From assembly GCA_037178675.1 (NCBI GenBank), contig JAYMGJ010000363.1, positions 1 through 61,682 on the forward strand: DNA of 61,682 bases, read 5' to 3'. Below the pieces are notes generated by a model. That model ran no database searches and was not told the origin of the DNA. It worked only from the letters and a program-made list of their open reading frames with translations. The stretch's first letter is position 1, and the number at the start of each line of letters is the position of its first letter. Position numbers and translations under genes: made by a program. The DNA comes from Scleroderma bovista. Its lineage: Eukaryota; Basidiomycota; Agaricomycetes; Boletales; Sclerodermataceae. This document shows, one piece after another, positions 43,605 to 55,245 of the stretch.

Positions 43605-44880
43605 TGGAGGTGTTCAAGCTGATGCTCGGCATTGGCAATGGGGTCATGGAAGCCAAACATGCTTTGGAGCTTAGCAATGAAGTGAACCCAGCTGTCCATC
43701 CAGCACAGACGGTCAGCCAGATCACCGGAGTTCAGGAGGTCCAGTTCAAACCACTCCAATGTCATACCCTTAAGATAGGATTGAGCAAAAGTTACCTTAG
43801 CCCTATCTAGGTTGAACACTTTGGTGCAGTCCTGGAAACAGAGCTCACATTGGACAAAGAAGGTCTGGAGCTTTTTGAGACAACCCTAAGGGCAAACAAC
43901 CCAAAGAACTACCACATGGGACTCTGAGGAGGGATAGAACTAGAGGTCTTAGAGTGAAAACCCAAAGAGAGCTTGAATGGAGAGCCTCTGGGTGCTGGAT
44001 TGCAATGGTATATATACTACACTACATGTGTCCTGTGTGAGGCTATCCATGAGGCTGTATGCTGTACAAGGCAGTGAACACAGCTGCCATCCTGTGGTAA
44101 GGCTATGCTAATGACATCAAGGGGTACAGCGTGCACAGCACAAGGCTGTGGTCCAGACAGACCTATGGATAAGATGCACTAGATAAGATACTATGCTACA
44201 ATAAGATAAGATGTCATCTAATCAGAGATTAGATAAGATAAAAAGTCAGACTGTTACACTTTTTTGGTTCTGTGCTGTCAAAGGTGTCCAGTTCACAGAC
44301 TTTGGCATGGGAGGAGGAGGACTCGTTGGTCTGGCAGGAAGAGCAGGAGAGGCAGTTGACAGCAATGGCAAGGTTGTGGAGGACAGCTAGACCAGGGTCT
44401 AGTTCCTCTGGGGCATCGATGAACTTGTTGTTGTTGTTGTTGTTGTTGTTATTGTTGCCATCTCCAGGGTCATCCGGATCATCTCCGGGACCATCCTCAG
44501 GGTTGAACCATTGGAATCAACCAGTGTTGGGGCATTCTGGAGTAGAGTCACAATGGTAGGGGAAGCCATCACTGGGAATGAATCCACAATGACCAGGGTC
44601 TGCAGAACCACAAAGGCTCTGAGATGCAGCATCACAACACAGAGACATCAACACTACTGGGCTTCAAGCTGTGAAGCTCTGGAATTGGCTTACAGAAGCT
44701 GGAGGTTGCCTGCGGTTAGACAGGGCTTGTTGGGCAGCAGAGAGGTGGAGATTGTCTACTGCACCTGCTTCCTCAGCAAGCACTGCAGCAGTACAAGCGC
44801 GAGAGTGCGTGGTCATAGTCATAAGGAAACTGAATAAGATATGCATATGAAGTTTGGGATAGTGAACCCACACAAGTGTG
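43605..44880 (-). pseudogene. Gypsy element G: gag, split by LTR F2
   Basis: Minus-strand gag of the same type as element A: an Asn/Thr/Pro-rich N-terminal part around 44400-44640, then after LTR F2 the capsid motifs KVTFAQSYLKGMTLEWFELDLL and FGFHDPIANAEHQLEHLQMKD at 43605-43819. The frame then runs into low-complexity DNA, so the zinc knuckle and pol are missing. A run of AAC/GTT triplets at 44427-44455 encodes poly-Asn/Thr. The neighbouring LTR C6 is its 5' LTR. Confidence 0.78.
43876..44258 (-). repeat. Solo LTR of family F (F2), TSD CTTTT
   Basis: 383 bp, TGAGACAACC to CTGTTACA, flanked by CTTTT (43871-43875, 44259-44263). Very similar to the element E LTR at 21697-22064. Confidence 0.9.
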
Positions 44881-44892
44881 AGTTTGAAATAC

Positions 44893-45509
44893 TGTCAAGT
44901 CTGGGTCTACTCCGGTAGGGGGTCCGGTCAAGTCCAGACAGAAATGGATGAGGGAGAAGGGCAGAGGCTGGACAAGGATTTAGTCCAGCCAGAGTTGAGA
45001 CTGATTGGATTCAATGACAAGGGGATCGAGCATTGATCCCTTGCATAGGTTCCAGTCAGGTGGAGATGAAGATGGAGACAGACAGAGTACAGGAGTAGAG
45101 ACTAAGTTGAAATTTCAGACTGAGGTATACAGGATGGAACACAGGGTACTTATACTATGGAGAACTAGGGTCAAGTATTTATGGTGACAAGTAAACAACC
45201 CAAAGGGTGGACAAGGAATACATAACCGGAGTTGGGACTAGGTCAGGTCTGATGAAAATAAGTAAGGTCTGGAGAAAATACTACAAGGTAGAGGATATAA
45301 ATGGAACATGGAGAACTCACAGTATAACAGGGTAGACAGGGAAGTGTGGTAACAACTGGATTGAGACTAATGCAAAGGGTTGCACTTAGTGAAAGGGTAT
45401 GTGCACATCTGGGACCGGAGTGATGTGTAGAGGTCCAGAATTGAGCTGGAGTGCTGTGATGTGACTGGAGTAACCAGATAAGAGTCTGGAGTTGGACATG
45501 GTCTTGACA
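44893..45509 (-). repeat. 5' LTR of gypsy element G (family C)
   Basis: 617 bp, TGTCAAGTCT to GGTCTTGACA on plus. The internal sequence beside it, GTATTTCAAACTC on minus, parallels element A. The outer flanks do not match each other, as expected for one LTR of a truncated element. Confidence 0.8.
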
Positions 45510-46440
45510 AGAGACCCAATTGCACAAAATTAGTCCTCTCTCAGACTCTCTCAGTCAGTATCCCCTCAACTCTTTAAGTCTTGTAGGCTTCAGTGAAGGT
45601 CTAAAGGCTCAATATTGTCAAGTTTATCCAAGTTATCCAAGATCTATTCTTCTTACTAGGCTCAAGTGGAGTCTAGGCTTCATACTAGTCAATCTTCCTC
45701 ACCTCTGGACGTCTGAGGCATCCTTGCCCCTTTGCTGCACCAACCTCTAGGTGTAGTATCACTACTTCAGTCTTCGTCATCCCAATCCCCGCTTTGACAC
45801 TTCCTAGGCTTTAGGAAGAGTCCAGACCCCTATCCCCATTTTCGTAGTCCTTTGTTGGTGTTGTGTTTGGGTTAATACTCTGACCCAAATCCACACTTTG
45901 ACTCACAGCATAACAGATCAAAAGGTTAATGGAACACAGCTATGAGTAATCAGATCTAATCTAAAACAGGAACAAAGGAGACAGGAACAGAACGGGAACA
46001 GGAACATACAATAACCGGAGGCATAGGCACAGAACTATATACTAAGAGGAGACAGAGCGTCAATTGTCAGAGTAGAGATGGGTACATAGCATTGGAGGTG
46101 TGCAATTGCAATCAGACTTGATTCTACCACAGGCTAGAGGCCTTGCAGAGTCATGAGGTGTGACATGGTCATGACACTTATAAACCCACAAAAAGTCTGT
46201 CCATAATTATATGCCCTCATCACTGAGCTATCTTTCTGGCATTATGGGATCAGACATGCAACATTATGACACTAGTCTGAAGCAAAGGATAATGGTTGCT
46301 AAGTAATTATTTGTTTAAATCATGCTGGTATATATTTGTAATATCTGGTTGGTCATGCCAGCACCTCCCTATCATCAGCAAGGTGACAATTCCTCTTAAC
46401 TCTCTTATGGTGTCTGGATTGTCTGGAATCAGACAGGAGA
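45510..46440. other. Unassigned repeat-like interval
   Basis: The segment to about 46178 ends CATGGTCATGACA, like the family C/D LTR terminus, and contains repeated AGGAACAG and GGAACATAC motifs. It may be a further LTR, but I could not define its start or a target duplication. No gene. Confidence 0.35.
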
Positions 46441-47005
46441 GATAAATCAGTCAGACCATTCCAGACCATCAGACCAGGGGTGTCTGAAACCAGATGGCCA
46501 GACCACCAGACCAGCCAGACCAACCAGACCAGCCAGACCAGTCAGACCAGCAGTCAGTCAGACCTACCAGACCAGCCAGACCAGCCAGACCATTCAGACC
46601 AGCCAGCCTGTCAGACAGTCAGACAGTCCAGACCACTCCAGACCAGTCAGACCAGTCAGACTGCCCAGGCAGTAAGTCAGTCAGACAGTTAAGACCATCC
46701 AGACCATCCAGACCACCCAGACCATAATCCAGTCAGACAGTCAAGACCATCCAGACTTGTCAGACCTGTCAAACCACCCAGAATGTAAGTCAGTCAGATA
46801 GTTAAGACCATCCAGACCATCCAGACCACCCAGCCCAATCAGATCATCTAGACCATCAGACTGTCAGACAGTTGAGACAATCCAGACCAGCCAGACCAGT
46901 CAGGCCACCCAGACAAGTCACATCAGTAAGACTGGCCAGAGTGGCCAGACAATGGAGGCTCGGACCAATTAGACTAGTAAGATTAGCCAGACCAGCCAGG
47001 CCATT
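46441..47005. repeat. CAGACC minisatellite
   Basis: About 560 bp of irregular repeats of CCAGACCAG and GTCAGACAGT in units of roughly 9-18 bp. The purine/pyrimidine bias opens long frames rich in SQTSQT that are not genes. Confidence 0.75.
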
Positions 47006-47119
47006 AGCTGTATCTATCTGTATTCTTTTGCCATTCAATTTATTCAATATTCATGTTAATAAATTTATATTAATTCTGAAAAAAAAAACACTAAAGTACA
47101 ACAAATATATATTATATAT

Positions 47120-48254
47120 AAATGGGGGGCATCATTGATACTGGTACCACAGTAGTTGTGTTATCAGTGCTGGTGTGAGGGTGGGTGGTGGTGACATCGT
47201 CATCACTGGGGGTGCTGGTTGTGTCAACAATGCTGGGGCTGAGGGACATGGAACATGCATTGTCATGGTCGCCAGACGACATGCTGATGAATGGGACACG
47301 GGGGGTGACGTCATCACTCTGGTGTGGGGCATTGTTGCTGGGGGTCACAATGCTGATGGTGGATTGTCCAAAGGATGGGGGTGAGATGCGTCATCCATGC
47401 AGGTTGTTGTTGTCGTCCAGGTGGTTGCCTGCATTGTTGACGCAGGTCGTCATCCACATTGGTGAGGTGGTTGTCATTGTTGGGCGTCGGTTGTCGTCCA
47501 TTAGAGATGGCATTGTGGCTGGGTGTCGTCATTGTCATCGAACGACATGGGGGGTGTGCGTCGTCATCATCGATGCTGGGATGGGGGTGGTCAGTGGTTG
47601 TCCATTAGAGATGACGGTAAGGCTGGGGGTTGTTGTCATCATCGGGCTGTCGTGGTTGCGTGTTAGTGATGGACAGTTGCATGTGGTAGTACATACCTGA
47701 TAGTCAGTTGTTGTCATCATCATAGGTGGTGGTGGACGATGTGTTGCCATCGTCGTGGTTGAATGGGGGGAGAGCAAGGGGAGAGTGGTGACATGAGACT
47801 TATGTGGAGAAAATTTGGAGTTGTTGTGACATGATTTATAATCACAACAACTCCAATTTTTTTCTAAGTCCCACGTTCTGCACCAAGGTAAGTATTTCAC
47901 ACCCATCAACTACTGACAACGACCACCTGCAGTCCCCCCAGTGATGATGACAATCACAGTGCCATCATTGACAATGACAACATCATGGTAACCCTGCCAG
48001 CCCCAGCATTGTCACTGTTGATGACACCACCACCACTAGCAAATTGCCTAAACCCACCACAACCATCACCCACGTGGCTGACAACAACAACGACACGATG
48101 AGGATGGCAAGGACAATGTGATGAGAATGGCAAGGATGACGTGATGAGGATGGCAAGGATGACATGATGAGGACAATGTGACAAGAATGAGGGTGGTGAC
48201 AGTGAGTGCAAGATGATGACAGCCACCAGCATCACCAACATGATGACAATGACA
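47120..48254. repeat. Low-complexity tract with a central hairpin and strand switch
   Basis: 47120-47790 is rich in GTGG/TCATC triplets. 47930-48254 is the complementary kind (CACC, GATGACAATG). Between them, 47815-47872 forms a hairpin with GGAGTTGTTGTGA and TCACAACAACTCC arms extended to about 30 bp. The Plavaka element inserted at 48262; matching tract resumes at 55775. Confidence 0.6.
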
Positions 48255-48889
48255 CCTCACCCCCAGTGAAAACTGTGACAGATTTGCTGAGACGTGAGCG
48301 GGTATGATCGGTTTTGCGAATATTTCGTCTGTCAAAATCAGATGGGAAATGATTTCGATGATCGGAGGCAATGAGTCATCGTTGTGTCGCATTACATCGA
48401 CTCTGCCCCCTTTGATTCGAATCGCACTCTACATCAATGCATCACATCACATCACATCGACCATTGCATTACATTACAAAGCTTATCTCGTACAATCCAC
48501 AGGTGTGTAGCATATCAACAAGTTTTGTAGCTAATCGCAGTATGCTGGACTACAGGACTACTACTATCCGCACGTATTCGCCAGGCTCATCGTGCACTAG
48601 TAAAATGCGGCACTTCTCAGGCAGATGGAGTTCGAGGACGTGCCAAACGGGCGCATTTACAGCGTGAGGTACGTCTTTTCTCTTCCATTCCTTTAATCCT
48701 TGTTCTACAGGCCCTCTTAGGTGGATACTACTACCAGCGGTGGCCGAGCCACACCCGTGGAGGTAAGTACCTTCATTCTGTGGTCCTGGATTCATGCCGA
48801 ACACCCCAGAAGGGACAGATTGATCCCCCCGCTCCCCCGAAGGTATGTATGCATCAAAATGTCTATGTACTACAGCTAGCCATCCCCAG

Positions 48890-49140
48890 TTGCCCCAGCG
48901 TGCGCCTTCCTTGCCTCCCAGGTCGTCACGCTTGCCACCACCCCCACAGTCACCTCAGTCACCTGGGCGTGCGCCTTCCTTGCCTCCCAGGTTGCCACAC
49001 TCACCACCACCCCCACAGTCACCTAGGTCCCCTCCCTGCAGGCCTTCCTTGCCTCCCAGGTCGCCACGCTCACAACCACCCCTGCAGTCACCTAGGTCCC
49101 CTCCCCACGGGCCTTCTCTGCCCCCCCAGTCACCTCCTCG
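48890..49140 (+). repeat. Pro-rich tandem repeat in the Plavaka transposase
   Basis: Three to four copies of a 55-70 bp unit with CCTTCCTTGCCTCCCAGG and CACC.CCC.CAGTCACCT. Translated as PSLPPRSP and PPPQSPRSP stretches, probably a flexible linker. Confidence 0.7.
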
Positions 49141-50296
49141 TTGAGATCATCATATCTCTCGCACAGCGTTCGACATTGATGCCCTCAAGAGTGTTGCTAT
49201 CCATCCTAAGCATATGGATGCTCTGGCATTTGTCGATCTCCTTCATACAGCCTTGCTGGACAATCCCATAGCCAAATTAGATGATACAGCTCTTTATAGA
49301 CTATGACATCCACAATGTACCCAACTCACAATAGACGATGAGGCAGTCTGGTTTGGAATTGAGACTTACCTTTCGCTTGAACATTCCGCGAACAGTTGAT
49401 ATGAATCCATTCGACAATCGGCAGGCCGTTGCTTCAAGGGTAGTGCCCTGGATGTCCCAAGCCATTACAGCATCGAGAAGATGATTTCTGAATACACGGG
49501 TGTGGAGTCGATTGAGCATGACATGTGTCCCAACACTTGCATGGCCTCCACAGGCCCATACTCGGCGCTCGACAGGTGTCCTATATGTGAGGAGGAACGC
49601 TATGATAGTATCAGACTGAGAACCAGCGGTGGGCGTTCTCACATTGCTCGCCAGAAGTTCATCACCATCCCCCTGGGCCCACAACTTCAAGTTCTTTGGC
49701 GTGATCCACAACATGCTGAGGACATTGGCTATCTACCAGAGGAGACCCGGCGGATCCATGAACAGATGCGCACTAATGGGGGATTGATTGATGTATATGA
49801 TGACTTTTGCAAGGGAACTGACTATCTCAAGGCTGTCCAATGAGGCGACATCAAACCAAACAACATTGTGCTGATGAAATCCCTTGATGGCACTCAACTC
49901 TATGAAAGTAAGGAATCCGATTGCTGGATTTATATTTGGGTCGTCATGAACCATTCCCCAGACAAGCGCTACATGCTTCCTGGTGGTTTCATCCCTGGTC
50001 CCCACAAACCAAAGAACATCAATTTCTTTTTATTCCCTGGTATCCATCACCTTGCAGCGCTGCAAAATGAAGGTTTGTCGATATGGGATGCACGCCAAGA
50101 CACTACATTTATCTCAGACCTATATCTAATCTTCGTGACGGCCGATGGTCCTGGGCTAGTCTACTTTAATGGGATGGTAGGGCATAGTGGCCGTAATGGC
50201 TGCCGTCTCTACTGTGGTCTTCTTGGGCACCGCAAGGGCAATCACTACTATCCTGCACTGCTGCTACCAAATAACTCTAATATTGAAGGTAGTAAT

Positions 50297-50574
50297 TGTT
50301 CAAATAAACCACAAAGGAGGACACTTGTGCCCAGTGTCAGAGACTAAATTATGAGGAGAGCTACAGATTACAGACCTTGTGCCCAGTGTCAGAGACTGAA
50401 GAGAAAGGACTCTGGGCACGAAAATTTCAACTACACAAACAAAGCAAACAAGGAAAAACAGTGTAACACAAAAGCCACAAATCACCTGATCAACCTGGAA
50501 AGGAAACACCTCAAGTAATCACTGCAAATGCGCCACACAACACCACAAGAGTGCACAAACACTCAATATCAACA
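50297..50574 (-). repeat. Solo LTR of family X (X5), TSD GTAAT
   Basis: 278 bp, TGTTCAAATAAACC to CAATATCAACA, flanked by GTAAT (50292-50296, 50575-50579), inside the transposase. Confidence 0.92.
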
Positions 50575-52138
50575 GTAATCACCCTGATTACAGTGCATAT
50601 GACATACAGGACCCTGATCCAGGGGCATACTTTCAAAATCTACTTCGGCTTACTGGGGCTCCCAATCCAATGCAATACAAGAGGCTTCACATGGAAACCG
50701 GCATCACCAAGCCATCGATCTTACTTGGTCTTGACATATTGTGTACCCTTGGTATTCCTGATTGTCTCACCCCTGACATCATGCATTTCGCAGCTCTCCT
50801 CTCAGATTTACATCTGTCATTATGGTGTGGTACAATTGATTGTACAGCTCCAGACCATATTTCACAGTGGCCTTGGGCCATCTTCAACACCTCAGATGCA
50901 TGGGAGCTCCATGGGGCACTTGTCGCCTCTGCAGCACAGTACCTTCCAGGGCCATTTGATCGGAAGCCACGCAACCCTGCCAAGAAAATCTCATCCAGAT
51001 ACAAGACATGGGAATTCCAACTATACATGTTTTGTATTGCGCCGGCATTACTTTATGGGACCCTTGGTGAACCATATTGGCGCAACTTCTGTAAGTTAGT
51101 TCGTGGAATCCAACTCATTTGCCAGCACAGTATCACGCGATCAGAACTGTGCGATGCCCACATTTTCCTCACCGAGTGGCCAATCGAATTTGAGGAGCTT
51201 TACTGTTGGCGCTATGCCCCCCAGTTGCACTTTGTAAGACCATGCATCCATCAAGTTGCTCACTTGACCCAGCAGGCGGTAAAAAAAGGGCCTCCAATTT
51301 GTTATTCTCAGTGGACTATGGAGCGGACTATAAACTTGGGTCAAGAAATCAGGCAGCATTCGAATCTGTATGCCAACTTGTCTTGTGAGGGAGTCCGCTG
51401 CTGCCAAGCCAATGCTCTGAAGGCAATGGTCCCCACTCTGTGCCCTGAAAAAGCACCATTCCCATCAACATCAATTGATATTGGGGGCGGCTATGTACTG
51501 CTTCGTAAACAAGATGTGCGCTCGATCTTCCCGAATGGTCTTGCTGCCAGGGCAATCTCAGACTATCTTGGATATATGGGGAAAGTGAAAATACAACGTT
51601 GGGCCCATTTACATCTACCTAATGGACAGATTGCACGGACTGCTTGGTGAGAACTACTACGACCACCTGAGAAAATACGCCCAGCACGCTTTGTAAAGGT
51701 GCATATGTATCTACTTCAAGTACCTTCAATAGTAACCTTCATTTTTTGTAGTTTGTGCTTGTGGAAACCACCCATGTTGCCGAGGTGGAATATTTCACGC
51801 GCCTTGCAGTCCAGGACCCGAACAATCTGGCTGAATGGCTTTGGAAGAACGTTGCAATTGTCACAGTATTCTCACACCCTGACCCAAACCTCTTCAAGTT
51901 ATTGTATTGAACTGTGTATGCATGCTGGCGCCAAGACGAGGATGTGCATGTTATTGATGTCAGCACAATCACTGGTGTGGTGGGGATGGTTCCACACGAC
52001 TTCACAGAAATAGGCCACTGTCATTTCATGGTAGAACGACCTGGGCTTGACATAGCTACATTTGGTGTTCCATATGAGGCCGAGGGCACTCAGGATGTTA
52101 TGGCAGATGATAATAATGATGAACCAGGTTCAAATTGA

Positions 52139-53440
52139 TGTATAGTAGTACAGTTGTTGTAATATTACAATTCCTCTAGCTCTTTTTCCAATGGTGTACC
52201 CTATCATAACTGGGATCTTTGTGTCCCCGGTCATACCATTTTGCATCTTCGTGACGTACTTCCAATATAACAAGCCAGGAGGCGGTGGGCTTGGTGTAGC
52301 GAATATACTTTTGTCTGCACCAAGGCCCAGGTACTGCGAAGCTGGAAGTGGTGTTAAGACCCGATGGCTTGGCTGTGGGGTCTGCGCCTGCACTGGAACA
52401 GCTGATTCTGTCTCCACTGTTGAACCAGGAGATCCAGGTGCTGCGTCGGCATGCCAGTCAGACAAGATTGGGCGGTGAAAATGTGCTCATGGCCTCAATA
52501 AAACGCTGGCAATGTTGTTTAGAAGTAGTGGTCAGTTTACTTACCTGGATCCGACTCTGGCTCTGTTGTCGAACCAGGAGATGGATGCTGCACTGCAGCT
52601 GTGGCTTTAGGCATGGTTGGGCCAGGACGAGGCATGGAGATGTGCTCCAAACCTTGATGAAGTACTAGTAATGTTGTGTTAGATGTACCAGCGGCAAGTC
52701 TATTCACCTGGTTCCGACTCGGGTTCAGTTGTCGAGCCTGGGGATGAATGCTGCACTGCAGCCAGGGCACTGGGTGTGGTTGCATGGGGGGAGACAGCAC
52801 ATACGGGCAAACAATGATCAAAACTGCAAAGTACGGTTTAGCATACAACAAAAGTCAAATACCTATACTTACAGCCCATCTACCCGATCTAAGGTAACCT
52901 TTTGGGATGGCTTTAGGAGCTTGTATGGAAGAAAGCATTGCTTAAGTCACGCATATTCATCCGGATGAGAGTACCAGTATTCCGGGTTGAGAAATTGGTC
53001 GTCCGATGGCGTCAAGTGGGGGCTGCTGCTACTCTCAGTAATAGAATCACTGAGAGCAACATTATCAAGGTTTGTATCAGATGGAATGTCAAAGAAGCGT
53101 TGGACAACTGTGGGCAAGTCCATCAGTAGGTCAGACTTGGCAGCCATAGGGAAGGCAAGTAGCATGGGACAATTTTCTCTTCCTATCTCCATCTCCTGAT
53201 CCTTATCTCTCTCTCATGATCCCATCCACCCACTCCCTTTCTGGCTCCCAGAATGGGGCATCCAGCACTCTAGATACCCCAGATATCCCATCTTGTATGG
53301 GGCCAAGTCACCAGCAGACCCCATTCAACCCACAGGGCAGATTGCATTCGTTCTCACAAGATTCTTTTTCCTCTCACGTTTTCCAGGTGCGCCACACAAT
53401 CAATCAATCTTTCATTGACACAATTAATTGCTTGGTTCAT
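52139..53440 (+). other. Interval between the two Plavaka genes
   Basis: Contains diverged repeats of about 160 bp: GTTGAACCAGGAGAT, GTCGAACCAGGAGAT and GTCGAGCCTGGGGAT at 52420-52745, each followed by GCTGCACTGCAGC-like sequence. These look like degenerate coding or exon repeats. A minus frame (52465-52130) is Pro-rich without a motif. No gene is supportable. Confidence 0.4.
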
Positions 53441-55245
53441 ATATGCACCCCATAGCCACAGCAGCACTCGAATTTTACGCACTCACAGATTGTGCATTAT
53501 GAGACGGTAGTAAACAACTTACAGAATCAGTTGATGCAAGTAACCACTGAGCGTGATACAATAAAGTAAGTAAAGTATAGATATGATTCTTCGTTGACTT
53601 GTCTCTTTTCAGAGAAGCATTCCAATCCCTGATCTCAGTGCTCAAATTGCCGGACAACACCGATCCATTCAATTTCTCACTTACAAACATCTGCAAACAA
53701 CCCGAGACGACAACAGACCACAACGATCTCAGAAAGAAACACCCCAAAATCTGGTTCTGGTCACATGTGGACTATATTGTGTTTGTATCATCACCAGAAG
53801 CGCAAGGCATCGATCAGGGGAAATTACCCTACCTCGAGAATGTAGACGGCACCGCAGTCTCACCAGGTGATATCAAGACTATTTGTACAACCTTGTGTAC
53901 CATATGGGCCGAACTCCTTCAATGACAGATGGCGCCTCCTACATGGACAAAGATCACCACGTCCACCAAGGCTCTTGTGTACGACTTTATGATTAAAAAG
54001 CACCCATTATTTGGACTCGACACTGACAGCTTCAAACTCGAAGGGCTATGTATTCAAGACTATTCAGGGTGGTGCAAAAACCACTACACGCCTCCAAACA
54101 GATCAAATGATGGCTCATCAAGCAAATCTGAACCAAAGGAAGAAGAGTCAAACAATTTGACATCGCCACTCGCAAAGAAAACTTGTAAGCACAAGAATGG
54201 CTCTGGTGAGCTGGCACGGAAGCGTCACAAAGGTACATTAGTTATTTTTACATTGTCTGTAACTAATGATTACAAACAGAGGGACCGAACCATCTGCATC
54301 AGCTGAGGAAGCAGGGATGGACACCGAGGAGGTACTGCCTACCAGTGGCAGCATTGACTCAGGTAAGTTATGTTATCGTATCTACCCAGTACTAATCCAT
54401 CACCAGCACCAAGCTTCGAGTTGTTGCACCCATTTGAAGTTGTTCCCGCACCGGCACTAACACCAACACCAACACCAACACCAATTGAAAATTTCCCACC
54501 ACTCCCACCAAGCTCCCACAGCCAACAGGACGTCCCTTCAGACGTTCCATATGGAGTTTATTTACCCATGCCACCCCACCCTAGCAGTTCTCAATCCTGA
54601 TCTCCCTCTCATGCTGGTCCATCTGGACTTGCACGTCACAACTCAAACGCACGCCACAACTCAAACGCACGCCACAACTCAAACGCACGCCACAACTCAA
54701 ACGCACGCCACAACTCAAACGCACACCACAACTCAAACAAAGAGAACGAGTTCCCGTTGCAAAACCCACTGTAAGTTTTATTCATCACACAAATAGTCAA
54801 CTGATTTCCTGTGGCTACTAATTCAGTGCAAATGTATTCGGTGAAAAAGGAATCGTGAAGAAGACACCACTCGCCCCAGCAGCTGTCCCTACAACCCAAA
54901 CTGCAAGCTCAGAACCATCAGCTGTCGCACCCAAAGGAGAAGGAAAGAAGGTGAAGATGCACCCAGGCACAACAAAGAATGCAAGGTAAGTTTTATTCTT
55001 ACCTCACTGCATTACTGATGTATGGCCATAGGATTTATGTGCGCTACATTGGCTCAAGCAGGTCAATACAAGCGGGACAACCGAGGAATTCCGCTCTTAC
55101 TGGGATGGGCTTGTCGCTGAACAATGAGAGCAATACCATGCCAAGGCCGAGCGCCTCCAGCGAGAAGGAACGTGGACGAAGCCATCGGACACTGCTGCAA
55201 GCAGCGGTACATTGTTTTAGGGATTCCAGGTATGTATTATCTTTT
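53440..55245 (+). pseudogene. Second gene of the Plavaka element, function unknown
   Basis: A spliced plus-strand frame with small introns at about 53567-53612, 54231-54280, 54363-54404, 54772-54826 and 54987-55032, all GT..AG. The protein has REAFQSLISVLKLPDNTDPF, FWSHVDYIVFVSSPEAQGID, a second block MAPPTWTKITTSTKALVYDF with SFKLEGLCIQDYSGWCKNHY, then basic, Pro/Thr-rich and repetitive HNSNAR segments, a Lys-rich part and a C-terminal block with EEFRSYWDGL. In-frame TGA codons at 53923, 54598 and 55125 follow Gln or Ser codons in continuous sequence. Its place inside the TIRs, downstream of the transposase, suggests an accessory role. I do not know the family. Confidence 0.6.
54646..54742 (+). 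repeat. 18-bp in-frame tandem repeat
   Basis: Five to six copies of CACAACTCAAACGCACGC, nearly identical, encoding HNSNAR in the frame of the second Plavaka gene. The near-identity suggests recent expansion. Confidence 0.85.

Larger units (their letters stand above)
48540..52138 (+). pseudogene. Plavaka transposase, split by LTR X5
   Basis: Short 5' exons are separated by 33-48 nt introns (48670-48711; 48763-48808; 48841-48873, all GT..AG). They lead through a Pro-rich repeat region (48880-49140) into the core: HYSIEKMISEYTGVESIEHDMCPNTC, CPICEEERYD, IPLGPQLQVLWR, DCWIYIWVVMNHSPD, GGFIPGPHKPKN, TADGPGLVYFNGMVGH; then after LTR X5 GITKPSILLGLD, DIMHFAALL, FDRKPRNPAKKISS, LHFVRPCIHQVAH and QWTMERTINLG. 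The C-terminus has LPNGQIARTAW. This order fits the agaricomycete Plavaka transposase family. Stops at 49141 and 49306, and a TGA at 49841-49843, break the frame. Removing X5 and one GTAAT rejoins NIEGSNHPDYS. Confidence 0.85.

Noticed and set aside
45853..46177. A further solo LTR from TGTTGGTGTTG to CATGACA
   Set aside because: The termini look plausible, but the flanks (TCCTT and CTTAT) do not match and no second copy was found.
46480..46727. Frame encoding SQTSQT-type repeats
   Set aside because: It lies wholly within a CAGACC minisatellite and has no conserved start, so it is not a gene.
49301..49714. Minus-strand frame opposite the Plavaka transposase
   Set aside because: It overlaps a plus-strand frame with clear transposase motifs and has no motif of its own.
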